From: Butyricimonas faecalis
Lineage (GTDB): Bacteria > Bacteroidota > Bacteroidia > Bacteroidales > Marinifilaceae
DNA length: 64,000 nt
Direction: 5' to 3'
Assembly: GCF_003991565.1 (NCBI RefSeq)
Contig: NZ_CP032819.1
Span: 2,480,001-2,544,000, forward strand
Below, piece by piece: positions 37,944 through 47,476 of this stretch. Below the pieces are notes generated by a model that saw only the letters and a program-made list of their open reading frames with translations, searched no databases and was not told the DNA's origin. Position 1 is the first letter of the stretch; each line of letters begins with the position of its first letter. The translations under genes were made by a program, and so were the position numbers.

Positions 37944-38764
37944 ACAATTATAGGCCCTTCGCCGGGATCACTCCGGCGGTAAAAATCATCATCATTATCA
38001 ACGTGCTCGTTTTTCTGGCCATTAACATGATCGGTAAACGGTCGGATGTCGATTTGGTTTATATACTTGGAATGCACTTGCCGCAATCCCAGTATTTCCA
38101 TATCTACCAGTATATCACGCACATGTTCACGCAGGAAGGTCTTACTCACCTTTTCTTCAATATGTTTGCGGTGTTCATGTTCGGGCGGATATTGGAATCG
38201 GTATGGGGTACCAAACGTTTTATTATTTACTATTTTGTTACCGGATTAGGCGCTGCCGCACTCCACTCGCTGGTAAGCTTGTACGGTCTGCACAATATGC
38301 AGGAACAATTCTACGCATTCCAAAGTACTCCCGATGCAGGAGTCTTCGCGGAATTCGTGCGTTCTCATGTAAGTAATCCTAAATTGCTCTCGGAACTCAT
38401 GCAATTCGTTGATGCCTGGAATGCCGCTCCTGCCAGTGCCCAATTTGCCGGACAGGCAGAATATTATATGCAAGGTATAATTCAAGTCTACACCAATGCC
38501 CCGGCGTTCGGAGCATCCGGTGCTGTCTTCGGCATATTGCTAGCATTCGGTATGTTGTTCCCGAACACGGAGTTGTACTTGATGTTCATCCCGATCCCTA
38601 TTAAAGCGAAGTATTTCGTGCTCTTGTACGGTGCTGCCGAATTGTTCTTCGGTTTACAGAATTCGGTAGGTGACAACGTGGCTCACTTCGCACACTTGGG
38701 TGGTATGCTTTTCGGTTTCTTCCTAATCCTTTACTGGCGAAAACACAGCAAGAAGTTTTACTAG
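37940..38764 (+). CDS. Rhomboid family intramembrane serine protease
   Basis: A 274-residue protein with about six membrane helices. The catalytic serine is in GASGAVFG and the histidine in HFAHLGGMLFG. HLFFNMFAVFMFG is the conserved second-helix motif. It cleaves membrane proteins within the bilayer; the substrate is unknown. Translation is coupled to the upstream RicT-like gene through ATGA. Confidence 0.92.
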   Translation: MNNYRPFAGITPAVKIIIIINVLVFLAINMIGKRSDVDLVYILGMHLPQSQYFHIYQYITHMFTQEGLTHLFFNMFAVFMFGRILESVWGTKRFIIYYFVTGLGAAALHSLVSLYGLHNMQEQFYAFQSTPDAGVFAEFVRSHVSNPKLLSELMQFVDAWNAAPASAQFAGQAEYYMQGIIQVYTNAPAFGASGAVFGILLAFGMLFPNTELYLMFIPIPIKAKYFVLLYGAAELFFGLQNSVGDNVAHFAHLGGMLFGFFLILYWRKHSKKFY

Positions 38765-38776
38765 AAAAGACAGGTT

Positions 38777-39703
38777 ATGTACAACAGGGCATATGGATCG
38801 AATTTTTCAGGTGGAATCTGGAATGGGATAAAGAACTCGTTCAAACAAGGAACGGCACTTACCCGCCTGATCTATATCAACATCGGTGTATTTATCATCA
38901 TCAAGATATTGGAGGTATTCTTCGTGCTGGCCGGACAACGGGGATTCGAACAATTCCTGTTGCCTTACGTGGGTGTTCCCGCGCTGCCGGAACGTCTGCT
39001 TTACACGCCGTGGACAATCATTACCTATATGTTCACCCAGTTCGGTTTTCTACACTTGCTGTTTAACATGCTTTGGTTGTATTGGTTCGGTTCTATCTTC
39101 CAAAACACGTTTTCCAGCCAGAAACTTACGGGAGTGTATCTCCTTGGGGGAATTACCGGGGCAATCATTTACATGGCAGCCTACGCCTTGTTTCCCGCTT
39201 TCGAGATTGAACGTTACCAGTCGTGGGCCATCGGGGCCTCGGCATCCGTCATGGCGATCGTGTTCGCCGTGTGTACTTATCACCCGAACTACAAGATATA
39301 CGTGTTTCTGATCGGCTCTGTGAAACTTATTCACTTGGCACTCTTCACGGCAGTGATAGACCTTCTAAGTATCCCCAGCGGTAACGCGGGAGGGCATATT
39401 GCCCACCTGGGGGGAGCCTTGTTTGGCTATCTTTTCACCTTGTCTCTCCGCCGCAATCTCGACTTGACCAAAGGATTGTCATTGCTCTTCACCAAGTTAG
39501 GTAACAGCCTCCTGTTCCGGAAGAAGACGATGAGAGTCAAATACAAAAAGAAAGTTTCCGAGATGAATGACATGGAATACAATGAATATAAAAAACGAAA
39601 AGGTGACCGTATCAACAGCATTTTAGACAAAATCTCCAAATACGGCTATGAAAGTCTGACGAGAGAGGAAAAGGAGATATTGTTCAAATCAAAAAACAAT
39701 TGA
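38777..39703 (+). CDS. Rhomboid family intramembrane protease with cytosolic C-terminal domain
   Basis: A 308-residue second rhomboid, 12 bp after the first. HLLFNMLWLYWFG, the serine in GASASVMA and the histidine in HIAHLGGALFG are present; the residue after the catalytic Ser is Ala rather than the usual Gly, so the motif is GxSA. The C-terminal 80 residues are charged (MNDMEYNEYKKRKGDRIN, then LTREEKEILF) and match the DUF6576 tail seen on Bacteroidetes rhomboids. Confidence 0.88.
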   Translation: MYNRAYGSNFSGGIWNGIKNSFKQGTALTRLIYINIGVFIIIKILEVFFVLAGQRGFEQFLLPYVGVPALPERLLYTPWTIITYMFTQFGFLHLLFNMLWLYWFGSIFQNTFSSQKLTGVYLLGGITGAIIYMAAYALFPAFEIERYQSWAIGASASVMAIVFAVCTYHPNYKIYVFLIGSVKLIHLALFTAVIDLLSIPSGNAGGHIAHLGGALFGYLFTLSLRRNLDLTKGLSLLFTKLGNSLLFRKKTMRVKYKKKVSEMNDMEYNEYKKRKGDRINSILDKISKYGYESLTREEKEILFKSKNN

Positions 39704-39725
39704 AAAATCATAAATCTAAAATCAA

Positions 39726-40748
39726 TTGGGTCGATTGTTTGATATTATTATGAGAATTGTCACGATCATTGCCATGATCGGATTACTTGGGAGTTACACG
39801 GCCCCCTATGTCAATCCTAATGTGTTTTATTTATCGTCCCTGCTAGGGTATACTTACCATTATCTATTGATTGTAAATATTATTCTATTACTCTATTGGA
39901 TAGCTCGTTTGAAAAAGATAGCCATCCTGTCTATCTTGATCATTGCTGCCGGGTACCCGTTAATTAGTACTTACTATGGGTTGAATTCCAAAACCACTCC
40001 CAATGCTCCCCACGATCTTTCCATCATGACTTACAATATCCAGATGCTAAGGGCTCCCGGGAAGGATGCTAGCTCAAAAATTGTGGATTATATTAATAAT
40101 AGTGGTAATGATATTGTTTGTATACAAGAATTTCCCCAACGAGAAGCTTCTTTTCAAAAATTTCCATCCTATCCGTACCATTATCGTCATCGGGATGTAG
40201 CACTCATCTCCCGCTATCCTATCATTAATAAGGGCGAAATCAATTTTGCCAAGGGACACTCGGCTGCCTGCATTTATGGAGATATTGCCATCGGTAAAGA
40301 CACGATTCGGGTATATTCCGTGCATCTTGAATCTTACCGGTTAGGTAAAAATGAACAACAGATATACAAGGAGCTCACCAGTGGTAATACACAAAATGCC
40401 ACTCAAGGTGTCAAGACCATATCCTCTCGTCTGGTTACAGCCAACCGTAACCGGGCAAAACAAACACAAATAATAAAAGACCACACACAACAATCCCCTT
40501 ACCCGGTTATTATTTGCGGAGACTTTAACGATACCCCTATTTCCTTTGCCTACCACACGTTGTCCGAGGGGATGAAAGATAGTTTCATCGAAAAAGGACG
40601 AGGTCTCGGCAACACGTATATCGGGGAATTTCCTTCATTCCGCATCGACCATATTCTGCACGCACCAACACTCAGCACCGTATCCTATACCCGCGATACC
40701 GTCAAATATTCCGATCATTACCCGGTGCAAAGCGATATTCGCTTTTAG
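39726..40748 (+). CDS. Membrane-anchored endonuclease/exonuclease/phosphatase family protein
   Basis: Two or three N-terminal membrane helices (to about residue 90) precede an EEP domain: LSIMTYNIQML, CIQEFP with the catalytic Glu, VHLESYRL, ICGDFNDTP and the final SDHYPV. The enzyme could cleave phosphodiesters in lipids or nucleic acids. The TTG at 39726 keeps the GRLFDIIMRI start that resembles related proteins as I recall them; an ATG at 39750 is the alternative. Confidence 0.85.
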   Translation: MGRLFDIIMRIVTIIAMIGLLGSYTAPYVNPNVFYLSSLLGYTYHYLLIVNIILLLYWIARLKKIAILSILIIAAGYPLISTYYGLNSKTTPNAPHDLSIMTYNIQMLRAPGKDASSKIVDYINNSGNDIVCIQEFPQREASFQKFPSYPYHYRHRDVALISRYPIINKGEINFAKGHSAACIYGDIAIGKDTIRVYSVHLESYRLGKNEQQIYKELTSGNTQNATQGVKTISSRLVTANRNRAKQTQIIKDHTQQSPYPVIICGDFNDTPISFAYHTLSEGMKDSFIEKGRGLGNTYIGEFPSFRIDHILHAPTLSTVSYTRDTVKYSDHYPVQSDIRF

Positions 40749-40772
40749 ATTTATAATTTCACCCCACAACCA

Positions 40773-40803
40773 TTTCTTATTTTCAAATATTTATCTATAT
40801 TTG
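40773..40803 (+). promoter_or_regulatory. Promoter for tRNA-Ala
   Basis: TTTC at 40773-40776, a 19-bp spacer and TATATTTG at 40796-40803 fit the Bacteroidetes promoter. The tRNA starts 12 bp after the -7 element. Confidence 0.65.
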
Positions 40804-40814
40804 CAACCGGAAAT

Positions 40815-40888
40815 GGGGAATTAGCTCAGTTGGCTAGAGCGTTTGAATGGCATTCAAAAGGTCGTCGGTTCGATTCCGATATTCTCCA
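40815..40888 (+). tRNA. tRNA-Ala (GGC)
   Basis: A 74-nt cloverleaf. The acceptor stem is ggggaat paired with attctcc (one G-T), discriminator A. The anticodon stem tttga/tcaaa encloses loop atggcat, anticodon GGC, read as alanine. The T arm has ggttcgattcc. CCA is not fully encoded (act follows). Confidence 0.95.
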
Positions 40889-40897
40889 CTAAAGCGG

Positions 40898-40928
40898 ATA
40901 CTTCACTGAAAAGTGGAGTATTTTTTTT
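40898..40928 (+). terminator. Terminator of tRNA-Ala
   Basis: atacttcac pairs with gtggagtat (one G-T) over a 6-nt loop, followed by a run of eight T. From here to 41180 I see no gene or clear signal. Confidence 0.85.
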
Positions 40929-41180
40929 GCTTTCGTACTTGTAAGTCGTTGATATTTTACGAAATAAACGAAACACTTCATTCTCTGAAAAAGTTCGATA
41001 ATCGTCATTTTTATCGTCCCACGTGAAAAAGTAGGTGGTCCCTTTGCTTCCACGAGAATCTCTCCCATCGTGAAAGAATCATCGTAACCTAATTAACGAC
41101 TCTTTCCCGAAAAAAAGGAGAGCGTATTAAACACGTTGCCCTTTTTTTTGTAAATTAGCCACAAATAAAAAACGGATTTT

Positions 41181-42275
41181 ATGGAACAGGAGCGACAAGA
41201 AGAGAACCAGGAACTGACAAAGAAGATCAGCCCATACAAAATCATATATCCTATCATTATCGGGTTGGCCGTGGTCTCTTACATGTTATATAAAGAATTT
41301 GACCCCAAAGCATTTGATCTGATCACCTTTACTTGGAGTACCGTGTTTTGGTTATTTGTTGCTGTTCTATGCATGGCTATTCGGGATTTCGGATATGTGA
41401 TTCGAATCAAGATTCTATCGGGAGGAAAACTAAACTGGTTTCAGTCTCTCCGAATTATATTCCTTTGGGAATTCACCTCGGCAGTGACCCCTTCCGCTAT
41501 CGGAGGTACCAGCCTAGCTATTCTTTTCGTGCATAAAGAAGGAATTGGGGTCGGGAAAAGTTCTGCTATGGTCATGGCAACCTCTTTTCTTGATGAATTA
41601 TATTTCATCATCATGTTTCCACTCATACTACTGTTCGTCAACCACCAGGCTTTATGGGAAATGCCGGACACCACGAAAGCCGTGGCCAACGGGTTGATTC
41701 TCGTGGCTGTCATTGGATACTGCGTGAAGCTCGCCTACCTGCTTGTGCTAAGTTACGGACTATTCATGAATCCGCGAGGATTAAAATGGCTGATCATGAA
41801 ACTATTCAAATGGCGCATTCTCCGGAAATGGCGTCATGATGCCAATGAAGCAGGGACCGATATTATCCGGAATTCTCATGAATTAAAAAGTATGCCGTTC
41901 TCCTTTTGGCTAAAAACATTCGGGGCCACCTTCTTCTCGTGGACAGCACGTTACTGGGTGGTGAATGCCATTCTCGTGGCTTTTTGGTTCGGACGTTATG
42001 ATTGGGCGCAACATTTTCTTATCTTTGCACGACAACTCGTCATGTGGATCATGATGCTGGTAAGCCCGACACCAGGTGGTAGCGGTTTTGCGGAATTCGT
42101 ATTCTCCAAGTATCTAGGGGAATTTCTTCCGAGCGCCGGGGTTGCCATAGCGATGGCTATTTTATGGAGACTCATCAGCTATTACCCTTACCTGTTTATC
42201 GGGGCATTTATCGTACCGAAATGGATTGCCCGTAGTTTTGGCAAGACATCGAAACAAACGAAAACGAACAATTAA
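41181..42275 (+). CDS. Flippase-like / lysylphosphatidylglycerol synthase transmembrane protein (YbhN family)
   Basis: A 364-residue protein with about eight membrane helices. It shows the AglD/MprF N-terminal domain pattern: EFTSAVTPSAIGGTSLAI and, near the C-terminus, LVSPTPGGSGFAEF. Such proteins are thought to move or modify membrane lipids; the soluble synthetase domain of MprF is absent. A small membrane protein and mutL follow on the same strand. Confidence 0.88.
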   Translation: MEQERQEENQELTKKISPYKIIYPIIIGLAVVSYMLYKEFDPKAFDLITFTWSTVFWLFVAVLCMAIRDFGYVIRIKILSGGKLNWFQSLRIIFLWEFTSAVTPSAIGGTSLAILFVHKEGIGVGKSSAMVMATSFLDELYFIIMFPLILLFVNHQALWEMPDTTKAVANGLILVAVIGYCVKLAYLLVLSYGLFMNPRGLKWLIMKLFKWRILRKWRHDANEAGTDIIRNSHELKSMPFSFWLKTFGATFFSWTARYWVVNAILVAFWFGRYDWAQHFLIFARQLVMWIMMLVSPTPGGSGFAEFVFSKYLGEFLPSAGVAIAMAILWRLISYYPYLFIGAFIVPKWIARSFGKTSKQTKTNN

Positions 42276-42302
42276 AGATTAATGCGTTAAGGAATAGAAA
42301 TC

Positions 42303-42611
42303 ATGGGACTATTTAAACAACCTGAATATCGCCGTTTCAACTTGAAACCCCGCTACTGGGATCCGGAAGCCGAGGCTCGAAAAGAACGGGAAAAACGCAT
42401 CCGCGCGGAATTAGGCCTCGCGGAAGACGGGAACGAATACATTCCCGATGTTAGAGCCAGCTTACAAAAAGAATATGCCAAACGTAAAGGCGATCGTGCC
42501 GGTCTGCGCCTCGGTTACTCAACCCGGCTTTTTATGATTCTTATTATCATACTGATCGGGATTTTCTACCTGGCGACATACAAGATTGATCTTATCATGA
42601 AATTATTCTAA
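42303..42611 (+). CDS. Small tail-anchored hypothetical protein
   Basis: 102 residues, strongly charged up to about residue 75 (DPEAEARKEREKRIRAELGL), then one C-terminal membrane helix (FMILIIILIGIFYLATYKI). I do not recognise a named family. It sits 27 bp after the flippase-like gene and 10 bp before mutL, so it is probably co-transcribed with both. Confidence 0.75.
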   Translation: MGLFKQPEYRRFNLKPRYWDPEAEARKEREKRIRAELGLAEDGNEYIPDVRASLQKEYAKRKGDRAGLRLGYSTRLFMILIIILIGIFYLATYKIDLIMKLF

Positions 42612-42621
42612 GGATTTCGGC

Positions 42622-44487
42622 ATGGCAGACGTGATTCAATTATTACCCGACTCGGTAGCGAACCAGATTGCGGCAGGAGAGGTCGTACAACGTCCGGCAT
42701 CCGTGGTGAAGGAATTGATGGAAAATGCCATTGATGCCGGGGCAACAAAAGTACAGGTTATCTTGAAAAATGCGGGCAAAGGATTTATCCAAGTCATTGA
42801 CGATGGAAAAGGTATGTCCCCAAGAGATTCCCGTATGGCTTTTGAACGTCATGCCACATCCAAAATATCCAACGCACAGGATTTGTTCAACATCCGCACG
42901 ATGGGATTCCGCGGAGAGGCCCTTGCTTCGATTGCTTCCGTGGCAGAGGTGGAATTACGTACCAAACGGGAAGAGGACGAACTGGGCACCTATCTTTTCG
43001 TGGCGGACTCAGAACTAAAAAAACAAGAGAACATTAATTGTTCCCGGGGAACGAACATGCTGGTTAAAAACTTGTTCTACACGATCCCCGCCCGGCGAAA
43101 ATTCCTAAAATCGGATACCACGGAACTCCGTAACATTACCACGGAATTCTTACGGGTAGCCCTCACCACCCCGGACATCGCATTCACGCTTGTCAACAAC
43201 GGAAATGAAATATATAACCTACCGGCATCCGGATTACGCCAGCGAATCGTAAATGCTTTCGGGAAAACGATCAATACCAAATTACTCCCGGTGAATTGTG
43301 AAACGGGAATCGTCACCATCAACGGCTTTGTATGCATTCCCCAACACGCCCGAAAAACTTACGGGGAACAGTATTTTTTCGTAAACCACCGGTTCATGAA
43401 ACACAACTTTTTCCACAAAGCAATCACGGAAGCCTATGCCGGACTGATTAGCGGGGACATGATTCCCTCGTATTTTCTCTATTTCACGGTAGACCCTTCC
43501 ATCATCGATGTGAATATCCATCCGACAAAAACGGAGATCAAATTTCAAGACGAGAGCGCCATATTTCAAATTATACTGGCGAGCGTGAAAGAAGCGTTGG
43601 GAAAATTCAACGTAACCCCGACAATAGACTTTGACACGGAAGATAAAGTCGATTTTACAGTTCCAGACTCGCCGATTCTCCCAAAGGTCCCCAAGGTTAG
43701 TTATAACCCCCATTACAACCCGTTTAACTATTCCTCCTCGATCTCGAAAGAGGATTCAGACTTCGAACAGTCAGGCAGTAACAGTTTCCGCCCAAACTTC
43801 GAACCCCGACACAAGGAACAAGTTCCCGCAAACTGGGATGTTCTCTTTGCCGGATTGGAAGATAAAACAGAAGAAGTACAAACAGAAATTCCTGAAATGG
43901 CAGCAAAACAAGAAGATCACGAAGGAATTATCTCTTTCGTACAAATGAAAGGCAGATTTATCGTCACACCAGTTCATTCCGGTTTAATGTTTATCGATCA
44001 GAAACGAGCACATGAACGAGTGCTATACGAGCGTTATCTAGAAACCTTGTCACACCAACAAATCTGCGGACAAAAAAGCTTGTTTCCCGAAACACTGGAA
44101 CTCTCGGCTGAAGATTTCTTGCTCGTGAAAGAGATCATGGATGATCTTGCCATGCTAGGTTTTGAACTCGGGGAATTCGGAAAGAATTGTTACGCCATCT
44201 ACGCCACGCCACCCGATCTATCCACTTCTCGCGGGAAAGAAGTACTTATCAGCCTGATTGAACACTACAAGAACACGGAAGGTTCAATCCGGGATAAAAT
44301 GAGGGAGCGCATAGCCCTCTCTCTCGCGAAGGCGGCATCACTGGATTACAATACCTCACTGGACAAGCAAGAAATGAACGACCTATTTGACAACCTGTTC
44401 GCTTGCCAACACCCCAATTACACGGCTGACGGCAAAATAATCATTCATATCCTTAAAAACGAGGATGTAACCCAGTGGTTTAAATAA
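42622..44487 (+). CDS. mutL: DNA mismatch repair protein MutL
   Basis: A 621-residue protein. The N-terminal GHKL ATPase is clear: VANQIAAGEVVQRP, ELMENAIDAGA, DDGKGM, TSKI and GFRGEAL. A poorly conserved linker (about 340-430) precedes the dimerisation domain. The endonuclease/metal motif DQHAxxExxxxE appears as DQKRAHERVLYE, with Lys in place of His, and the CPHGRP-type motif is replaced by ACQHPNYTADGK, so nuclease activity is uncertain. Confidence 0.96.
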   Translation: MADVIQLLPDSVANQIAAGEVVQRPASVVKELMENAIDAGATKVQVILKNAGKGFIQVIDDGKGMSPRDSRMAFERHATSKISNAQDLFNIRTMGFRGEALASIASVAEVELRTKREEDELGTYLFVADSELKKQENINCSRGTNMLVKNLFYTIPARRKFLKSDTTELRNITTEFLRVALTTPDIAFTLVNNGNEIYNLPASGLRQRIVNAFGKTINTKLLPVNCETGIVTINGFVCIPQHARKTYGEQYFFVNHRFMKHNFFHKAITEAYAGLISGDMIPSYFLYFTVDPSIIDVNIHPTKTEIKFQDESAIFQIILASVKEALGKFNVTPTIDFDTEDKVDFTVPDSPILPKVPKVSYNPHYNPFNYSSSISKEDSDFEQSGSNSFRPNFEPRHKEQVPANWDVLFAGLEDKTEEVQTEIPEMAAKQEDHEGIISFVQMKGRFIVTPVHSGLMFIDQKRAHERVLYERYLETLSHQQICGQKSLFPETLELSAEDFLLVKEIMDDLAMLGFELGEFGKNCYAIYATPPDLSTSRGKEVLISLIEHYKNTEGSIRDKMRERIALSLAKAASLDYNTSLDKQEMNDLFDNLFACQHPNYTADGKIIIHILKNEDVTQWFK

Positions 44488-44491
44488 AAAA

Positions 44492-45835
44492 CTACTTCAG
44501 ATAAGTTCGCAATGTTTTAGTCGTTTCGGGATCAGAAGGTCGCGACATATCCGAGTTAATAATACGTCCATCCGGAGCGATCAAAATGAAACGAGGGATT
44601 CCGCGGATCATGTAAAAATCCATGAAAGAATGATCATTCCCCATATATAACTGCACCTCTCCCTTGGGATTCTCCCGCACCCGCTTTTCCCAAACTGCCC
44701 GGTCATTATCACAAGAAACAGCCACGAACACGATATTATCATCTTCAAACTCTTTTTCCAGTTTCTCCCAAGCCACATTTTCATTACGACAAGGCACACC
44801 CCAAGTTGTCCACACGTTGATAAACAAATATTTTCCTCTAAAATCTTCCAATTTGACAGCTTGTCCGGCTATATCCGTAAACATAAAATCAAAGGCGGGA
44901 CTACCGGGAACAATCTTTGCACAACGGTCATAAATCTCTTGAAACCGCTTCCGTAATACCGGATCCTTCACGTAAAAATCATACACACGCAATACATCAT
45001 CAATATGCTCGTCAATTCCTACACCAAGCAAATAGACACAAGCGTAATGATCGATCAAAAACTCTACCAACGTTTCATTTGTCAAATGGTGAATCACGTA
45101 ATCAAACTGCGCCATCACCTGCTTGTAGGCATCCAGCTCCTTCATATGGTAAGTACTGATCAACGAAACCAAGGACGCCATCCCTTCTTGATACTCCTTG
45201 AGCACTAATAACTTCTCATCTTCCTTAATCAATTTCCTGATACAAGAAAGATAAACGGTATCCGGTTGATAATCCATATTTCCCGTACTCCAAGCGTGAT
45301 ACAAGGGATAATTTTCCAATGCTTTATAAGTAGAAAACTTAATTCTATTTCGTTCCATTTCAGTAAAAGCGGTATCAAATCCCATGGTATCCAAATAATG
45401 AAACTGCTCTTGAATCAAGTCTTTCAACTGCCCTAAAAACTCCGGACCATCCAGCTCGTAATCGAAGGACAGATTCTTCATGATCTGGCTGTTCAAATAA
45501 CAATTCTTGGGAGCGCCGTCTCCTTCAAAACGAATATTCCCTTTAGCATGATCCCCGTAAATATATATACGTAATGTTGTTCCGTCTTCGATAAACAATG
45601 GGAGACGATCCTTTCCATACTTTAACGTTGCATACCCATGTTCGCCTTCTGTCAGCATCAATTTGGCATACCCCGAATCATCCACTCCAATTTCCCGTTC
45701 TTCCCCGTTAACTACCAACTCTGGCTGCACCCCCGAAGACCCGATAAGATTAAATTCCACAACTGTTTTCCGGGTATTACAACACCACATCAATAATATC
45801 AAGATCAATATTATACCACCAAATTTTCCCATCAT
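44492..45835 (-). CDS. TlpA-like lipoprotein with a single active-site cysteine
   Basis: A 447-residue lipoprotein (signal GGIILILILLMWCC). The N-terminal half resembles the DUF4369-type extension of Bacteroidetes thioredoxin-like lipoproteins. The C-terminal domain is TlpA-like (DFMFTDIAGQAVKLEDFRG, RGIPRFILIAPDG) but the active site reads VWTTWGVPCRNE: Gly replaces the first Cys of WCxPC. It is convergent with mutL, with 4 bp between stops. With the gene at 12821 it is the second one-cysteine member in the window. Confidence 0.85.
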   Translation of the reverse strand: MMGKFGGIILILILLMWCCNTRKTVVEFNLIGSSGVQPELVVNGEEREIGVDDSGYAKLMLTEGEHGYATLKYGKDRLPLFIEDGTTLRIYIYGDHAKGNIRFEGDGAPKNCYLNSQIMKNLSFDYELDGPEFLGQLKDLIQEQFHYLDTMGFDTAFTEMERNRIKFSTYKALENYPLYHAWSTGNMDYQPDTVYLSCIRKLIKEDEKLLVLKEYQEGMASLVSLISTYHMKELDAYKQVMAQFDYVIHHLTNETLVEFLIDHYACVYLLGVGIDEHIDDVLRVYDFYVKDPVLRKRFQEIYDRCAKIVPGSPAFDFMFTDIAGQAVKLEDFRGKYLFINVWTTWGVPCRNENVAWEKLEKEFEDDNIVFVAVSCDNDRAVWEKRVRENPKGEVQLYMGNDHSFMDFYMIRGIPRFILIAPDGRIINSDMSRPSDPETTKTLRTYLK

Positions 45836-46060
45836 CTAATGCGCCAATGTTACAATTTGCTAAATTAATTATAAATTCTTTTAACCCGAGTTGATATGAA
45901 GACTTTAACTTTTTATTAACGTATTGCATCCCATCATTTAAATCAAATCCGAAATAGATTTACATACGCTTAAAATGATCTTTCACGAGCCTATTCGCGA
46001 AAGCAATGGAAAAATCCCTTTAGGAAAGAATGACTACCCCCACCAACTTTCCGTATGAAC

Positions 46061-46110
46061 AAACACCCTCCCCCTTTCCGGAATCAATGCCCGAAAGGGG
46101 GAGGGTGTTT
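46061..46110. terminator. Long GC-rich hairpin between rpiB and the TlpA-like gene
   Basis: aaacaccctccccctttccgg pairs with cccgaaagggggagggtgttt (one mismatch, about 20 bp) around a short loop. It is followed by two copies of ggatatgttttta (46111-46140). It can end transcripts on the minus strand from rpiB. The remaining bases 45836-46060 show nothing I can assign. Confidence 0.7.
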
Positions 46111-46156
46111 GGATATGTTTTTAAATTGGATATGTTTTTAAAACTGAAATCACAAA

Positions 46157-46588
46157 TTATTTTACCGGAATCTTTTCTACCCTTCTCTGGTGACGACCAC
46201 CTTCAAAATCGGTTGACAAGAAAACGTCTACCACATTTTGGGCCTCTTCGTAAGCAATGAAACGAGCAGGCAATCCCACCACGTTTGCATCATTATGCTG
46301 ACGGGCCAAAGCGGCAAGTTCCATATTCCAACACAAAGCACAACGGATGCCTTGATGTTTATTGGCTGTCATAGAAATTCCGTTGCCACTTCCGCAAATA
46401 GCAATTCCCCTTTCATACTCGCCGGACTCAACGGCCACAGCCATCGGATGAGCCGTATCCGGATAATCCATACTCTCGGCAGAATAAGCACCAAAATCCT
46501 TTACTTCATGACCTTTTTCTCGAAGATATTTTACCAACCGTTCCTTATACTCGTAACCGGCATGGTCACATGCTATCGCTATTTTCAT
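46157..46588 (-). CDS. rpiB: Ribose 5-phosphate isomerase B
   Basis: A 143-residue RpiB/LacA-type isomerase. IACDHAGYEYKERL is the N-terminal signature, DYPDTAHPMA follows, and the catalytic Cys lies in GIAICGSGNGISMTANK. It interconverts ribose 5-phosphate and ribulose 5-phosphate in the pentose phosphate pathway. Confidence 0.96.
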   Translation of the reverse strand: MKIAIACDHAGYEYKERLVKYLREKGHEVKDFGAYSAESMDYPDTAHPMAVAVESGEYERGIAICGSGNGISMTANKHQGIRCALCWNMELAALARQHNDANVVGLPARFIAYEEAQNVVDVFLSTDFEGGRHQRRVEKIPVK

Positions 46589-46696
46589 CTCTTTAAAATT
46601 ATTACCTTAACTACAAAATAAAAGTTGACTTGTTATAATTTGCAAGTTTACATAGAAACTTTTTAACTTGCAACTTGTAACCTGCCAACTTCTAAC

Positions 46697-46726
46697 AAAA
46701 AAGGGACTCTTCCGAACCCCCTTTTT
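46697..46726 (-). terminator. Terminator after rprY
   Basis: On the minus strand aaaaaggggg pairs with ccctttttt over a short loop, just after the rprY stop, ending in a T-run. Confidence 0.65.
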
Positions 46727-46730
46727 ATCA

Positions 46731-47420
46731 TCAAAGAATCAATTTATAACCCTTTCCGTGAACATTGATAATTTCCACCGACGGATCTTTCTTCAAGTGT
46801 TTACGCAATTTCGTGATATAAACATCCATGCTTCTGGCATTAAAGTAATTGTCATCAGCCCAGATATTCTTCAAAGCGTAGTTTCTCTCCAATACCTTGT
46901 TCACATTCAAGCACAACAAACGAAGTAACTCAGACTCTTTCGTGGTCAATTTTTGTTCTTCTTCCCCGTCAAACAAAGTCTGTTTCTTAGAATTGAATGT
47001 TAACTTACCAATCTTGAAGATTTCTTGTTCATCTTCCGGCTTCAACCCGGTTGATCTTCTCAGGACAGCCTCGATACGCAGCAATAACTCTTCCATACTG
47101 AAAGGTTTACTCATGTAATCATCGGCTCCCAACTTGAATCCTTCCAACACATCTTCTTTCATCGACTTAGCTGTCAAGAAAATAATTGGAATTTCGCTAT
47201 TGATCTGTCTGATTTCTTTCGCAAGCGTAAAACCATCTTTTTTAGGCATCATCACGTCGAAAATGCAAATGTCAAACGGTTCGTTCAAAAACCTTTCATA
47301 TGCAATCTCTCCATCCTCACATAAAACGGTCTCAAAACCTTTAGCTCTCAAATATTCTTTAAGAAGCATACCCAAGTTGGTATCATCCTCTGCCAATAAA
47401 ATTTTAATTTTCTCATCCAT
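46731..47420 (-). CDS. rprY: Response regulator, OmpR family (RprY-like)
   Basis: A 229-residue regulator. The receiver domain has the acidic pair LLAEDD, the phosphoacceptor Asp in CIFDVMMPKKDG, and Lys in SKPF. The C-terminal winged helix (TTKESELLRLLCLN, ARSMDVYITKLRKHL) binds DNA. It is 56 bp downstream of the kinase gene and resembles the Bacteroides RprX/RprY pair. Confidence 0.93.
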   Translation of the reverse strand: MDEKIKILLAEDDTNLGMLLKEYLRAKGFETVLCEDGEIAYERFLNEPFDICIFDVMMPKKDGFTLAKEIRQINSEIPIIFLTAKSMKEDVLEGFKLGADDYMSKPFSMEELLLRIEAVLRRSTGLKPEDEQEIFKIGKLTFNSKKQTLFDGEEEQKLTTKESELLRLLCLNVNKVLERNYALKNIWADDNYFNARSMDVYITKLRKHLKKDPSVEIINVHGKGYKLIL

Positions 47421-47476
47421 AGCTATGTTGTTTTAAATAATTCTTATTCTTTAATTCTCAGTAAAAATATACGAAT

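Noticed and set aside
40932..41180. Possible small gene or RNA between tRNA-Ala and the flippase-like gene
   Set aside because: No open frame with context, no clear hairpin and no recognisable RNA family.
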